The notes under the pieces: generated by a model
Seen by the model: only the letters and a program-made list of their open reading frames with translations
Told to the model about the DNA's origin: nothing
Database searches by the model: none
Program-made: the position numbers and the translations under genes
Part shown: positions 16,022 through 24,423 of the stretch, piece by piece
Layout of the letters: the number at the start of each line of letters is the position of its first letter
Position numbering within the stretch: the stretch's first letter is position 1
Assembly: GCA_905182905.1 (NCBI GenBank)
Contig: CAJJDH010000089.1
Coordinates: 1-35,872, forward strand
Origin: a marine gamma proteobacterium HTCC2089
GTDB taxonomy: Bacteria > Pseudomonadota > Gammaproteobacteria > Pseudomonadales > Azotimanducaceae
Length of the DNA: 35,872 bases
Reading direction: 5' to 3'

Positions 16022-16741
16022 TTAAATATTTACAAACTTGTCTGGATAGTCCGTGAAGATTCCAGATACCCCGTATTGCTTTAGCGTTGCCGCTTGGCTT
16101 GCAGAGTTTACGGTATAGGCCGCAACTGGCAGGTTACCTTCCAACAGACCAGTCATTCTGTTCTGCGTTATAGAAGTGGCCGCAATATTGATTGCTGTCG
16201 CGTCAAGCTTTTGGGCTACAGCCGCTATGTCTTTTCTCCAACGCGCAAATAATGGAGCCACAGCAGTGGTTTTGTCTATGCGCCTAAATTTTGCTAACTC
16301 TTCAAGATGGAAGGAGGATACTAAAATTGGGTTGTACGTATGCTTTGTGATTAGTTCAGCCGCTAACTCCGCTGTTTGTTGGCCCTTGAGTTCGATATTC
16401 AAAGCTACTTTTGGATAAGTGCGGATAAGGTCCAATACATCTTCAAGCATTGGGATAGGCTGGTCATTGGCGCAGCGGAGTTTAATGAGGTCTTCAACGG
16501 TATAGTCTTTTACTAAGCCTTTGCCGTTGGTCGTTCGATCCACTCGGTCATCATGAAATACGCACAGCCTCGGTGTGCCGTCATTGCTGTAGATACGCTG
16601 CACATCTAGCTCCAACATAGGGCAACCCAATTCAATAGCTAGTCGGAAACTAGCCAATGTATTTTCAGGCGCAAGGCCAGCGGCGCCGCGATGACCGATA
16701 ATTAGGAAGTCTGATGCTCGAAAAACGTCATTTATTGTCAT
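16022..16741 (-). CDS. Glycerophosphodiester phosphodiesterase
   Basis: Hydrolyses deacylated phospholipids (glycerophosphodiesters) to glycerol-3-phosphate and an alcohol. The 239 residues form a GDPD TIM barrel: HR at 17-18 in IIGHRGAAGLAPENT, the metal-binding E44/D46 in LELDVQ, and H63 in VFHDDRVDRTT. Further expected pieces are NIELKG and the late GIFTDYPDKF. There is no signal peptide, which suggests the cytosolic UgpQ-like type rather than the periplasmic GlpQ. The ATG at 16741 was taken as start; a TTG at 16753 is also open and neither has a strong Shine-Dalgarno. It is convergent with pspC and divergent from dnaX. Confidence 0.92.
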   Translation of the reverse strand: MTINDVFRASDFLIIGHRGAAGLAPENTLASFRLAIELGCPMLELDVQRIYSNDGTPRLCVFHDDRVDRTTNGKGLVKDYTVEDLIKLRCANDQPIPMLEDVLDLIRTYPKVALNIELKGQQTAELAAELITKHTYNPILVSSFHLEELAKFRRIDKTTAVAPLFARWRKDIAAVAQKLDATAINIAATSITQNRMTGLLEGNLPVAAYTVNSASQAATLKQYGVSGIFTDYPDKFVNI

Positions 16742-16795
16742 TATCTTGTGCAAGTTGTTTAGAGCCTGAGCCAGTAGACTGGTAGGATACCCGTC

Positions 16796-18553
16796 ATGAG
16801 TTATGAAGTTCTAGCAAGAAAATTACGTCCCAGCGGTTTCGATGCCTTGGTTGGGCAAGAACACGTTGTGCGTGCACTTAGCCATGCGTTAGACAACGGC
16901 CGCTTGCACCATGCTTACCTGTTTACCGGTACTAGAGGCGTGGGTAAAACCACCATCGCAAGAATATTGGCGAAAAGCTTAAATTGCGAAACTGGTGTGA
17001 GTGCAAGTCCGTGTGGCGAATGCTCAATTTGCATGGAAGTAAAAGAAAATCGCTTCATTGACTTGATTGAAGTGGACGCTGCTTCGCGTACAGGGGTGGA
17101 TGACACCCGAGAACTTTTGGAAAATGCCCAATATATGCCGGCTCGCGGGCGTTATAAGGTTTACCTGATCGATGAAGTGCACATGCTCTCAATGGCCAGT
17201 TTCAATGCCTTGTTGAAAACCCTTGAAGAACCGCCAGAACATGTGAAGTTTTTACTGGCAACGACAGATCCGAAAAAAGTGCCTGTAACCGTTCTCTCGC
17301 GCTGCTTGCAGTTTCAGTTAAAGAATATTTCGCCGCAAATAATCACTGAATACATTGCGGGGGTTTTAGCCACAGAGGAGGTCGTCTTTGAGACCTCTGC
17401 TGTAGAAGTTATTGCCCGTTCAGCTGAAGGTAGCATGCGCGATGCGCTGAGCCTTACTGATCAAGCCATAGCGTTTGGTCAAGGTAAGTTGTTACAAACT
17501 GATGTTGTCACCATGTTAGGTGTTGTTGGTCGAGACGAAGTCTCAGCACTATTGCAGGCCTTAGCTGCGGGTTCAGCAGCACAAATGCTTCAATTAACGG
17601 CTGAACTGGCTGAGCGTAATGCAGATTTTGCGGATGTGCTCAAAGGTTTACTTGAGTCCCTCCACAGTATGTCTGTAGATATCGCCCTTGAGCCGCAGCC
17701 CGGTGAGTTTGAGGCCGATGAGTTACAACTTTACTACCAGATTGCTTTAGTAGGCTTGCGAGATCTGCCAATTGTTCCAGATCAGCGCAGTGGCTTTGAG
17801 ATGACTCTTTTGCGCATGCTGGCTTTTGCACCCCAGCCTGAGAGCACTGTAGCACCAAGAATAAATGCCGAAATAAGCCCCAAGGCTAGTCCAGAAGACG
17901 GTACTTTGGGTTCCCAAGCTGTTTCTAGTGACGAAGGCAATACAGGTAAAGTTCATGAAAGCCTCGAAGTAGCGACTGCAGAAAAAAAAACAGCTGAGTT
18001 AGCGCAAACCTCCTCTCAACCGGACACTGAAATAGAACCAGATCTAGAGGCAAAGCCAGAATTAGGAGCCGCCGAAGTTGCAGAGCACGCGCCAGCCCAT
18101 GGGCTAACTCAACCCTCTTCGGATAATAACCAAGGTTTGCAGCCTGCCGAAGGTGATTGGCCGGTAACGGTTAATGGCGATGCTCTTTTGCATTGGCATG
18201 AGCTAGTACAGAGCCTTACTATCGGGGGTGTTGCTAGAATGATTGCCGAGCACTCTGTTCCCCTCTCTTTTGCCCTGCCCAGCATTGCATTGTTACTGAG
18301 CAGTCAACACGACATGTTGTTGAGTGATGCACAGGTTATCAATTTAGCTCGGGGGTTAAGTGAAGTCTGCGACCAAACGGTTAATTTGACTGTGGAAGTT
18401 GGTAATGTAAAAGAGGAAACGCCCTCTGTTTATAGAGCTAGGCTGGCCCACGAGCGCCAGATTTCGGCCGAGCAGTCACTGCAGGCCGATGAGACTGTGA
18501 AGAGCTTGTTGGCAGATTTTGGCGGCAGTATTGATGAGGTAAAACCAGCTTAA
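16796..18553 (+). CDS. dnaX: DNA polymerase III subunits tau and gamma (DnaX)
   Basis: The clamp-loader ATPase of the replisome; tau also ties the two core polymerases to the helicase. The 585 residues show Walker A GTRGVGKTT (45-53), the zinc cysteines C64, C73, C76 and C79, the DEVH box (126-129) and the SRC sensor motif in VLSRCLQF. After residue ~365 comes a Pro/Glu/Ser/Ala-rich linker, then the tau-specific C-terminal domain from ~455. Codons 396-399 (GAA AAA AAA ACA) contain nine A in a row, discussed separately as a slippage site for a gamma form of about 398 residues. It heads a packed group with ybaB, recR, rnd, ycgL and ycgN. Confidence 0.96.
   Translation: MSYEVLARKLRPSGFDALVGQEHVVRALSHALDNGRLHHAYLFTGTRGVGKTTIARILAKSLNCETGVSASPCGECSICMEVKENRFIDLIEVDAASRTGVDDTRELLENAQYMPARGRYKVYLIDEVHMLSMASFNALLKTLEEPPEHVKFLLATTDPKKVPVTVLSRCLQFQLKNISPQIITEYIAGVLATEEVVFETSAVEVIARSAEGSMRDALSLTDQAIAFGQGKLLQTDVVTMLGVVGRDEVSALLQALAAGSAAQMLQLTAELAERNADFADVLKGLLESLHSMSVDIALEPQPGEFEADELQLYYQIALVGLRDLPIVPDQRSGFEMTLLRMLAFAPQPESTVAPRINAEISPKASPEDGTLGSQAVSSDEGNTGKVHESLEVATAEKKTAELAQTSSQPDTEIEPDLEAKPELGAAEVAEHAPAHGLTQPSSDNNQGLQPAEGDWPVTVNGDALLHWHELVQSLTIGGVARMIAEHSVPLSFALPSIALLLSSQHDMLLSDAQVINLARGLSEVCDQTVNLTVEVGNVKEETPSVYRARLAHERQISAEQSLQADETVKSLLADFGGSIDEVKPA
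17981..17997 (+). promoter_or_regulatory. dnaX slippery A9 run with an adjacent stop in the shifted frame
   Basis: G is followed by nine A (17982-17990). In the zero frame the heptamer A-AAA-AAA is present, the form used for -1 ribosomal frameshifting. After a -1 shift the ribosome reads AAC AGC and then stops at TGA (17995-17997). Transcripts with one A too many give the same result; one A too few leads to CAG CTG AGT TAG. I see no strong stimulatory hairpin or upstream Shine-Dalgarno, so transcriptional slippage is as likely as ribosomal. Confidence 0.7.
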
Positions 18554-18630
18554 GCATTGGTTTGCCAGCTGGTTCAAGTATTGAGTTTTTGTGCAGCAAA
18601 TAAATGAATTAGAAGCGGAGGCATTTGGCG

Positions 18631-18960
18631 TTGAAAGACCTAGGTGATTTGATGAAACAAGCCCAGCAGATGCAGTCTGCGTTGCAAGATGCGCAACAAG
18701 AAATTGCAGATCTGGAAGTTCAAGGCGAGAGTGGCGCGGGCATGGTTAAAGTAATCATGAATGGTCGTTACGAAGTTAAGCGCGTATCTATTGATTCAGA
18801 GCTACTCAACGAGCGAAAAGATGTACTAGAAGATTTATTAGCCGCGGCCTGCAACGACACGGTGCGACGTGTGGAAAAAGTACAAAGCGAAAAAATGAGC
18901 AGTATCGGTGGTGGTATGCTCTCTGGTATGAACATGCCGTTCGGGAAAATGCCTTTCTAA
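18631..18960 (+). CDS. ybaB: YbaB/EbfC-family nucleoid-associated protein
   Basis: A small dimeric DNA-binding protein of the nucleoid. The sequence [39 protein letters not shown] is the family hallmark: a long helix, then the strand with GAGMVKV, and R-V-SIDSELL after it; the glycine/methionine-rich tail is also usual. GGAGG at 18617-18621 is nine bases from the TTG at 18631 but only three from the TTG at 18625, so the later codon is preferred (109 residues). The stop codon shares an A with the start of recR, so the two are translationally coupled, and dnaX-ybaB-recR is a widely conserved order. Confidence 0.94.
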   Translation: MKDLGDLMKQAQQMQSALQDAQQEIADLEVQGESGAGMVKVIMNGRYEVKRVSIDSELLNERKDVLEDLLAAACNDTVRRVEKVQSEKMSSIGGGMLSGMNMPFGKMPF

Positions 18961-19559
18961 TGTCACTTATAGATGACCTGGTTTCAGCGCTGCAAGTATT
19001 GCCAGGGGTGGGGCCCAAAAGCGCCCAACGCATGGCATTGCACCTATTGCAGAGGAATCGTCAGGGCGGGGCGCATTTAGGCCAAATCCTTGAGACTGCA
19101 ATGGATGAAGTCAGGCAGTGTTCGCTGTGTAGAAATTTAACGGAAGGCGAAATTTGCCGCCTATGCAGTGACGAGCGCAGAGACAATGCCATATTGTGTG
19201 TTGTGGAATCTCCTGCGGATGTTCTAGCCATCGAACAAGCGGGTGGTTTTCGCGGTTACTATTTCGTCTTGCACGGACGCTTATCTCCCATTGATGGGCT
19301 TGGACCTGAACAGCTTGGCTTGCAGGCATTGCAGCGAAGAATTGCTGCAATCCAACCCAGTGAAATGATTTTAGCAACTAATCCTACTGTGGAGGGCGAG
19401 GCCACGGCTAACTACATCAGTCGTTTGGTTGCCGACCAAGTACCGAACATCAGCCGAATTGCTCATGGCGTTCCGCTAGGTGGTGAAATTGAATACACCG
19501 ACGGAGGCACATTGACCCATGCTTTGCAGGGAAGAAGAAACATCAGTTTATTGGATTGA
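18960..19559 (+). CDS. recR: Recombination mediator protein RecR
   Basis: With RecO and RecF, helps load RecA onto SSB-coated gaps in DNA. At 199 residues it has normal length and the full domain plan: helix-hairpin-helix (~10-30, [17 protein letters not shown]), zinc finger C54/C57/C66/C69, and the Toprim domain from ~77 ([15 protein letters not shown], with LSPIDGLGP after it), ending in the Walker-B-like [11 protein letters not shown]. The start codon overlaps the ybaB stop (TAATG), and the 3' end overlaps rnd by 41 bases. Confidence 0.97.
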   Translation: MSLIDDLVSALQVLPGVGPKSAQRMALHLLQRNRQGGAHLGQILETAMDEVRQCSLCRNLTEGEICRLCSDERRDNAILCVVESPADVLAIEQAGGFRGYYFVLHGRLSPIDGLGPEQLGLQALQRRIAAIQPSEMILATNPTVEGEATANYISRLVADQVPNISRIAHGVPLGGEIEYTDGGTLTHALQGRRNISLLD

Positions 19560-20649
19560 TAGCGATACGCAGCTGGCCAAAGCGGTGGCTAGCTGGGAAA
19601 ACCAGATTGGCCTCGACACAGAATTTATTCGTACTGACACGTTTTATCCTTTAGCGGGTCTGTATCAAGTAGCTTCCGGCAATGATGTGTTCTTGTTGGA
19701 TCCTCTTGTAATAGAGAGCTGGCAACCGTTGGTTGATTATTTGCATAACCCTGACCATCTGGTCGTCATGCATGCATGCCAAGAAGATTTAGAGTTGATG
19801 TTTCATCACTTAGGTGCGCGCCCAGCGAATATCTTTGATACTCAATTCGCTAACGCTTTTGTCAGTGAAGATTTCAGTTTGAGCTATGCCAATTTAGCGC
19901 GAAATCTGGTGCAAGTTGACCTAGAAAAGCAGCAAACTCGTTCAAATTGGTTAAAGCGGCCGTTGAGTGAGGAGCAGTTGGCTTATGCGGTAGACGACGT
20001 CACTTTGCTAGTGCCCATGTTTAAAATCATCAACGAGCGAATTGCAGAGTTAGGTCGCAGCGAGTGGTTTGCGCGTGATATGTCGCTGCGCGGTCAGTAT
20101 ATGGAGCCACAACCGAGCGAATACTACCGTCAAGTAAAGCGCGCTTGGCAGCTTAAACCAGAACAGTTATCAATGCTTCAGGCGCTGTGTCAGTGGCGAG
20201 AAAACGCGGCACGGCAGTTCGATATTCCACGTAATAGGGTGGTGTGGGATGATCATTTGATGACTTTCGCAATTGCACCTGAACTTGATAACAATGTTTT
20301 ACAAAACACCTTGCCGAGCCAAATTGCCAAACGTCACGGACAAGCGTTGATTGCCTGTCATCGCAAAGCCCAAGCTAACAAACCCCAAGCTAGCAAACCA
20401 ATAGAACAACTAGATAAACCTCTTGGGCCAGGAGCCAGCGCAAAAGTGAAGGCGCTGCGAGAGGTGGCGGTGGCAGCGGCAAAGAAGCTTGTTATTGCGC
20501 CTGAACTGCTGGCTCGGAAGAAGGATGTGGAAGCCTGTTTTCGTGATTATGCCAAAAATAATAAGCTTTCAGAACACTATATGGGGTGGAGGAGAATTTT
20601 GTTGGAACAGGAATTTTTGCAGATCTTGGAGCCGGTTAATGACAACTAA
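19519..20649 (+). CDS. rnd: Ribonuclease D
   Basis: A 3'-to-5' exoribonuclease that trims tRNA and other small RNA precursors. The 376 residues contain a DEDDy exonuclease domain with D33 and E35 (LDTEF), D90 (CQEDLELM), Y156 and D160 (YAVDD), each five higher than the E. coli positions I recall, so the start is close to correct. An HRDC domain lies at ~210-290 ([26 protein letters not shown]) and a second HRDC-like part towards the end. The only usable start is the ATG at 19519 inside recR, with GGAGG eleven bases upstream. The stop overlaps the ycgL start. Confidence 0.96.
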   Translation: MLCREEETSVYWIDSDTQLAKAVASWENQIGLDTEFIRTDTFYPLAGLYQVASGNDVFLLDPLVIESWQPLVDYLHNPDHLVVMHACQEDLELMFHHLGARPANIFDTQFANAFVSEDFSLSYANLARNLVQVDLEKQQTRSNWLKRPLSEEQLAYAVDDVTLLVPMFKIINERIAELGRSEWFARDMSLRGQYMEPQPSEYYRQVKRAWQLKPEQLSMLQALCQWRENAARQFDIPRNRVVWDDHLMTFAIAPELDNNVLQNTLPSQIAKRHGQALIACHRKAQANKPQASKPIEQLDKPLGPGASAKVKALREVAVAAAKKLVIAPELLARKKDVEACFRDYAKNNKLSEHYMGWRRILLEQEFLQILEPVNDN

Positions 20650-20959
20650 CGAAAACGCGGAGTCCGCAACAGGCACTTTGTCGTTGCCCGATATTGAGGT
20701 AAAAATATTTCGTAGCAGCCGTAAACTGGATACATACATTTACCTGCCTATTGATGCGGAATACGACGACTTACCCGAAGCGTTACGCAAAGAGTTTGGG
20801 AAAACTGTATTTGTTATGGAGGTGCTTTTGACACCCTCGCTAAAGTTGGCTCTTCATGATTGTGTGACGGTTATGCAGGGAATCGCAAAAGATGGTTTTT
20901 TCCTCCAATTCCCACCGCCAAATTTGTCTCCAGTGCTGCCAGAGGAGCTCTTGGAGTGA
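20639..20959 (+). CDS. ycgL: YcgL domain-containing protein
   Basis: A 106-residue protein of the YcgL family, whose molecular role is not established. The core after about 20 variable residues reads KIFRSSRKLDTYIYLP, then PEALRKEFG, VMEVLLTPSLKLA and GFFLQFPPP, all characteristic. The ATG at 20639 overlaps the rnd stop by eleven bases and has GGAG about eight bases upstream. Its own stop overlaps the ycgN start (GTGA). The rnd-ycgL-ycgN order is conserved in gammaproteobacteria and supports the call. Confidence 0.93.
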   Translation: MTTNENAESATGTLSLPDIEVKIFRSSRKLDTYIYLPIDAEYDDLPEALRKEFGKTVFVMEVLLTPSLKLALHDCVTVMQGIAKDGFFLQFPPPNLSPVLPEELLE

Positions 20960-21414
20960 AACCATTTTGGCAACGAAAAACTTTCGCTGAAATGAATCAA
21001 GCTGAGTGGGAGAGTCTTTGCGATGGGTGTGCAAGGTGTTGCATGATCAAGCTGCAAGACGACGAAACCGAAGAGGTTTTTTACACGTCTATAGTGTGTG
21101 ATTTGCTAGATCAGGATGTTTGCCAGTGCACTCGTTATCCAGAACGTCATGATCTAGTAGAAAATTGTGTGCAATTGTCTCCTGAGAAAGTGACAGAATT
21201 TGGTTGGCTGCCGACTACTTGTGCTTATCGGGCCTTATCAGAGGGGCGAGACTTAGAATGGTGGCACCCACTAGTTAGCGGCAGCTCCAAAACCGTGCAT
21301 GAAGCGCAGATTTCGGTTCGTGGTAAAGTTATAGCGCAAGCGGAAGTTCATGAGGAAGATGAGCAAGATATGATTATCCATTGGGTTGAAATGTCCCATG
21401 AAGCCAATAAATAA
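20956..21414 (+). CDS. ycgN: YcgN family (UPF0260) cysteine-cluster protein
   Basis: A 152-residue protein matching E. coli YcgN almost from end to end: PFWQRKTFAEMNQAEWESLCDGC in effect, then CARCC, VCDLLDQDVCQCTRYPER, LPTTCAYRALSEGRDLEWWHPL. The eight or so conserved cysteines (CDGCARCC, CQC, NC, TC) belong to the CxxCxxCC zinc/iron-sulfur-cluster-type family, so metal binding is probable, but no reaction is known. The GTG at 20956 has AGGAG eight bases before it and overlaps the ycgL stop by four bases, which implies coupled translation. Confidence 0.93.
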   Translation: MKPFWQRKTFAEMNQAEWESLCDGCARCCMIKLQDDETEEVFYTSIVCDLLDQDVCQCTRYPERHDLVENCVQLSPEKVTEFGWLPTTCAYRALSEGRDLEWWHPLVSGSSKTVHEAQISVRGKVIAQAEVHEEDEQDMIIHWVEMSHEANK

Positions 21415-21533
21415 GATGTTGGAAAGAGGCTGTTTGACGAACTGTGGTGCTAGTTATAGTGGTTGTAGAGAGGCAAGAGCTAGCATAGCTGGGTTAAAAC
21501 ACAGTAGACCCGCGATAGGTCAAGGGCACTAGT

Positions 21534-21902
21534 ATGCTTTACGCCACCGCTTGGATGGTCATTGGCGCATCAGCTGTTATCGGCGCTTACTGCCTAAATC
21601 TGCTTATCAAAGGAACTAGGCGCTCGCGGGCTGGGTCGCCGCGCAAGCTGAGGTATATTTTTGTCGCGCTTGTATTCTTTTTCTTTTTAATCCCAGCGCC
21701 GCTGCCAAATTATCCAGAAGTTTTCGCTCCGGCTTTTGTTGTCTTCGTTTTTGAGTTTCTATTTCAGAGTAACGGGTCGCCCAATGAGAGCCGAAATATT
21801 TTGATCGTCGGCTTAGCCGCAGTGACTCTTATTGGGCTTTTTTCACTCTTTGCATTCAGGTCAAAGCGCAAATTACATGCAGATGCAGAAAATCTTCCTT
21901 AA
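21534..21902 (+). CDS. Small membrane protein of unknown function
   Basis: A 122-residue protein with three to four hydrophobic helices (~2-24, ~40-58, ~62-78, ~88-108), a basic loop after the first (KGTRRSRAGSPRKLR) and a basic C-terminal tail, so the loops on those sides should face the cytoplasm. I do not recognise a family. AAGGGC lies about eight bases before the ATG. It sits alone between ycgN and the moxR pair, separated by 119 and 384 bases. Confidence 0.65.
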   Translation: MLYATAWMVIGASAVIGAYCLNLLIKGTRRSRAGSPRKLRYIFVALVFFFFLIPAPLPNYPEVFAPAFVVFVFEFLFQSNGSPNESRNILIVGLAAVTLIGLFSLFAFRSKRKLHADAENLP

Positions 21903-22233
21903 CTGCGTGGTTGCATGAATTACCCATGCTCCATTAAAGTGTTGCCAAGCTTCAAGGGCTGGGCTGTAGAAATACGCTCGAGTCTAGGTGGGGAGATAAT
22001 GCAAAGGGCTTTATGGGCTAAACTTCTTCTAAGGTGTTTAAGTCACAGGGCTGATTGCGCGCCGCGCTGAACGGTATTAACCACGAGACTACATCGCGGT
22101 TTATATTTAAGCGGCGAAAGTCTGTAGATCATCCGTAGAAGATCCGCAGGACTTCAGCAGGCTATTTAGCCAAATGATGAATTTGTAGACTGATGTGCAC
22201 CAACCTAGCGCTACCTACATAAGAGCTAGACTG
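21903..22233. other. Intergenic region upstream of moxR
   Basis: No gene or RNA recognised. It probably contains the moxR promoter. The tandem repeats listed next lie at its downstream end. Confidence 0.35.
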
Positions 22234-22269
22234 ACAATTAGACAAACAATTAGACAAACAATTAGACAA
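22234..22269. repeat. Three perfect tandem copies of a 12-bp unit
   Basis: ACAATTAGACAA is repeated three times without change at 22234-22245, 22246-22257 and 22258-22269, ending just before the AGAGAG ribosome binding site of moxR. Such an array can gain or lose units by slippage and would lie in the 5' leader. Confidence 0.9.
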
Positions 22270-22286
22270 GCAAAAGAGAGTTTTGA

Positions 22287-23135
22287 ATGATTTTTGAAAG
22301 TACCGACTCGTATATCGCCACCGACGAACTCAGCATGGCCGTAGATGCTGCTGCTAAGCTCGAACGCCCTTTGTTGATCAAAGGTGAGCCAGGCACTGGT
22401 AAGACAATGCTCGCTGTTGAAGTAGCTAAATCCCTTGGAATGCCTCTCTTAGAATGGCACATCAAGTCTACAACGAAGGCGGTTAATGGCCTTTACGAAT
22501 ACGATGCGGTTTCGCGTTTACGTGACTCTCAGTTGGGTGATGAGCGTGTTAACGACATCAGCAATTATATTAAGAAAGGGAAGCTGTGGGAGGCTTTTGA
22601 AGCCGAAGAGCGAGTTGTTTTGTTGATTGACGAAATCGATAAAGCAGACATTGAATTCCCCAATGACCTGTTACAAGAAATCGATCGCATGGAATTCTAT
22701 GTCTACGAACTGGGCAAAACCATCAAGGCGAAAAACAGACCGATTGTTATCATTACTTCAAATAATGAAAAAGAGCTACCCGATGCGTTCTTGCGCCGCT
22801 GTTTCTTTCACTTTATTAACTTCCCAGATCGAGAAACCATGCAGCAAATTGTTGATGTGCATTTTCCGGGTGTTAAGCAAGATATGGTTAAGGAAGCGAT
22901 GGAAATTTTCTTCGACGTGCGCAAGGTCCCAGGGCTGAAGAAGAAGCCGTCTACATCTGAATTGATCGACTGGCTGAAGTTGCTTATGGCGGATGATATT
23001 CCTGACGAAATTTTGACCAATAGAGATGCCAGCAAAGCTATTCCTCCACTTTATGGTGCTCTTGTAAAGAACGAACAAGATGTGCATTTATTGGAACGTC
23101 TAGCGTTTATGAATCGTCGAGATAGTAGGGGCTAG
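22287..23135 (+). CDS. MoxR-family AAA+ ATPase
   Basis: A cytosolic AAA+ chaperone-type ATPase expected to work on or with the adjacent VWA protein, in the manner of MoxR/CoxD systems that mature metalloenzymes or cell-envelope complexes. The 282 residues have Walker A GEPGTGKT (33-40), Walker B LLIDEIDKAD (112-121, D115/E116), sensor 1 TSNN (157-160) and arginines at RRCFFH. AGAGAG lies before the ATG, next to a tandem repeat. The VWA gene follows after three bases. The client protein is not indicated by neighbours. Confidence 0.93.
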   Translation: MIFESTDSYIATDELSMAVDAAAKLERPLLIKGEPGTGKTMLAVEVAKSLGMPLLEWHIKSTTKAVNGLYEYDAVSRLRDSQLGDERVNDISNYIKKGKLWEAFEAEERVVLLIDEIDKADIEFPNDLLQEIDRMEFYVYELGKTIKAKNRPIVIITSNNEKELPDAFLRRCFFHFINFPDRETMQQIVDVHFPGVKQDMVKEAMEIFFDVRKVPGLKKKPSTSELIDWLKLLMADDIPDEILTNRDASKAIPPLYGALVKNEQDVHLLERLAFMNRRDSRG

Positions 23136-23138
23136 ATT

Positions 23139-24299
23139 GTGCTCATCAATGTTTTTCTAACTCTTAGAAAGTATAAGCTGCCGGTAACTATCCGGGAGCT
23201 AATGGATCTAATTAATGGGTTGCAGCATCAACTGGTTTACGCAAACTTGGATGATTTTTATCTCTTGAGCCGAACCGCATTGGTAAAAGATGAAAAGAAT
23301 TATGACAAATTTGACCGCGCTTTTAGTGCATATTTTAAAGGCCTAGAAGACCTGCATGGATTGCTAGAAAGCTTGATTCCAGACGAATGGCTTAGACACG
23401 AATTCGAGAAGTCACTATCACCCGAACAGCTCAAAGAGATCGAGTCTTTGGGCGGTCTTGAAAAGCTGATCGAAGCGTTTAAAAAAGCCAAAGAAGAAGC
23501 TGAAGCAAAGGCTGGCGAAGAAGGCAAAGACGGTGATGAAGGCAACGCAGATCGGCAAGGTCAAAGCGGCCCCGGCGGTCTAGGTAAGGGCAAAAAGAAG
23601 AAAGCCAAAAAAGTATGGGACGAGCGCCAATATAAAAATTTGGATGACTCCGTTGAACTTGGTACGCGGAATATCAAAATGGCATTACGCCGATTGCGTA
23701 AGTTCGCAAGAACGGGCGCAGAGGACGAGCTAGATATTTCCAGCACTATTAAATCTACAGCGCATAACGGCGGAATGTTAGATATTAAGATGCGTCCAGA
23801 ACGACGTAATACAGTAAAAGTATTGTTGTTCTTGGATATTGGCGGTTCAATGGATGCTCACGTAAAGATTTGTGAAGAGCTGTTCTCGGCCTCTAGGACT
23901 GAGTTCAAGCATATTGAAAGCTTCTACTTCCATAACTTCATTTATGAATCCGTATGGAAGGACAATCGCCGCCGCATGGCCGAGCGAATGCCCACACTAG
24001 AAGTTTTGAATAAATTTTCTCAGGACTACAAAGTTGTATTTGTAGGTGATGCCACCATGGCTCCCTATGAGATTACTCATGCTGGGGGCAGTGTGGAGCA
24101 TTGGAATGAAGAGCCTGGCGCAGCTTGGATGGAGAAATTTTCTACCATCTATGACAAGGTCATATGGCTAAACCCAACGCCGCAAGAAACTTGGGAGTAT
24201 TCGTCTTCAGTAATGATGACCCAAGAATTAGTTGGCGGAAATATGTTCCCGTTAACTATTAAAGGCCTGGAAGAAGGCATGGGAAATCTTTCTAAGTAA
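23139..24299 (+). CDS. VWA domain-containing protein, CoxE-like partner of MoxR
   Basis: A 386-residue protein with an N-terminal helical part (~1-120), a charged, low-complexity linker rich in Lys, Glu and Gly (~115-160), and a von Willebrand factor A domain from ~225. The metal-ion site is degenerate at its first motif: D233-I-G-G-S237 where DxSxS is the norm, though the DxGxS form is common in this branch. The later motif VFVGDATMAPYEI supplies the expected aspartate. No signal peptide or membrane helix, so it is cytosolic. GTG start with AGGGG upstream, three bases after moxR, so the two are surely co-expressed. Confidence 0.9.
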   Translation: MLINVFLTLRKYKLPVTIRELMDLINGLQHQLVYANLDDFYLLSRTALVKDEKNYDKFDRAFSAYFKGLEDLHGLLESLIPDEWLRHEFEKSLSPEQLKEIESLGGLEKLIEAFKKAKEEAEAKAGEEGKDGDEGNADRQGQSGPGGLGKGKKKKAKKVWDERQYKNLDDSVELGTRNIKMALRRLRKFARTGAEDELDISSTIKSTAHNGGMLDIKMRPERRNTVKVLLFLDIGGSMDAHVKICEELFSASRTEFKHIESFYFHNFIYESVWKDNRRRMAERMPTLEVLNKFSQDYKVVFVGDATMAPYEITHAGGSVEHWNEEPGAAWMEKFSTIYDKVIWLNPTPQETWEYSSSVMMTQELVGGNMFPLTIKGLEEGMGNLSK

Positions 24300-24319
24300 T
24301 ATTTGGTTAGGCTAAGTGT

Positions 24320-24341
24320 AGGGCTCGTCTCCTCGAGCCCT
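24320..24341. terminator. Hairpin after the MoxR-VWA pair, possible terminator
   Basis: A perfect eight-base stem, AGGGCTCG (24320-24327) with CGAGCCCT (24334-24341), and a six-base loop. No T-run follows on either strand, so it is either a weak terminator or an mRNA 3'-end stabiliser. Confidence 0.4.
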
Positions 24342-24423
24342 AAGAAGATATGAATGTGCTAAGCAAGTGTTGGTCGAATTAAACTAAGCCGTTAGAGCGT
24401 GTGACCGGAATCGAAGGTTCGCA

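Noticed and set aside
20489..20638. Upstream extension of the ycgL frame inside rnd
   Set aside because: The extra 50 residues are an out-of-frame translation of the RNase D end; the ATG at 20639 has its own ribosome binding site and fits the family start.
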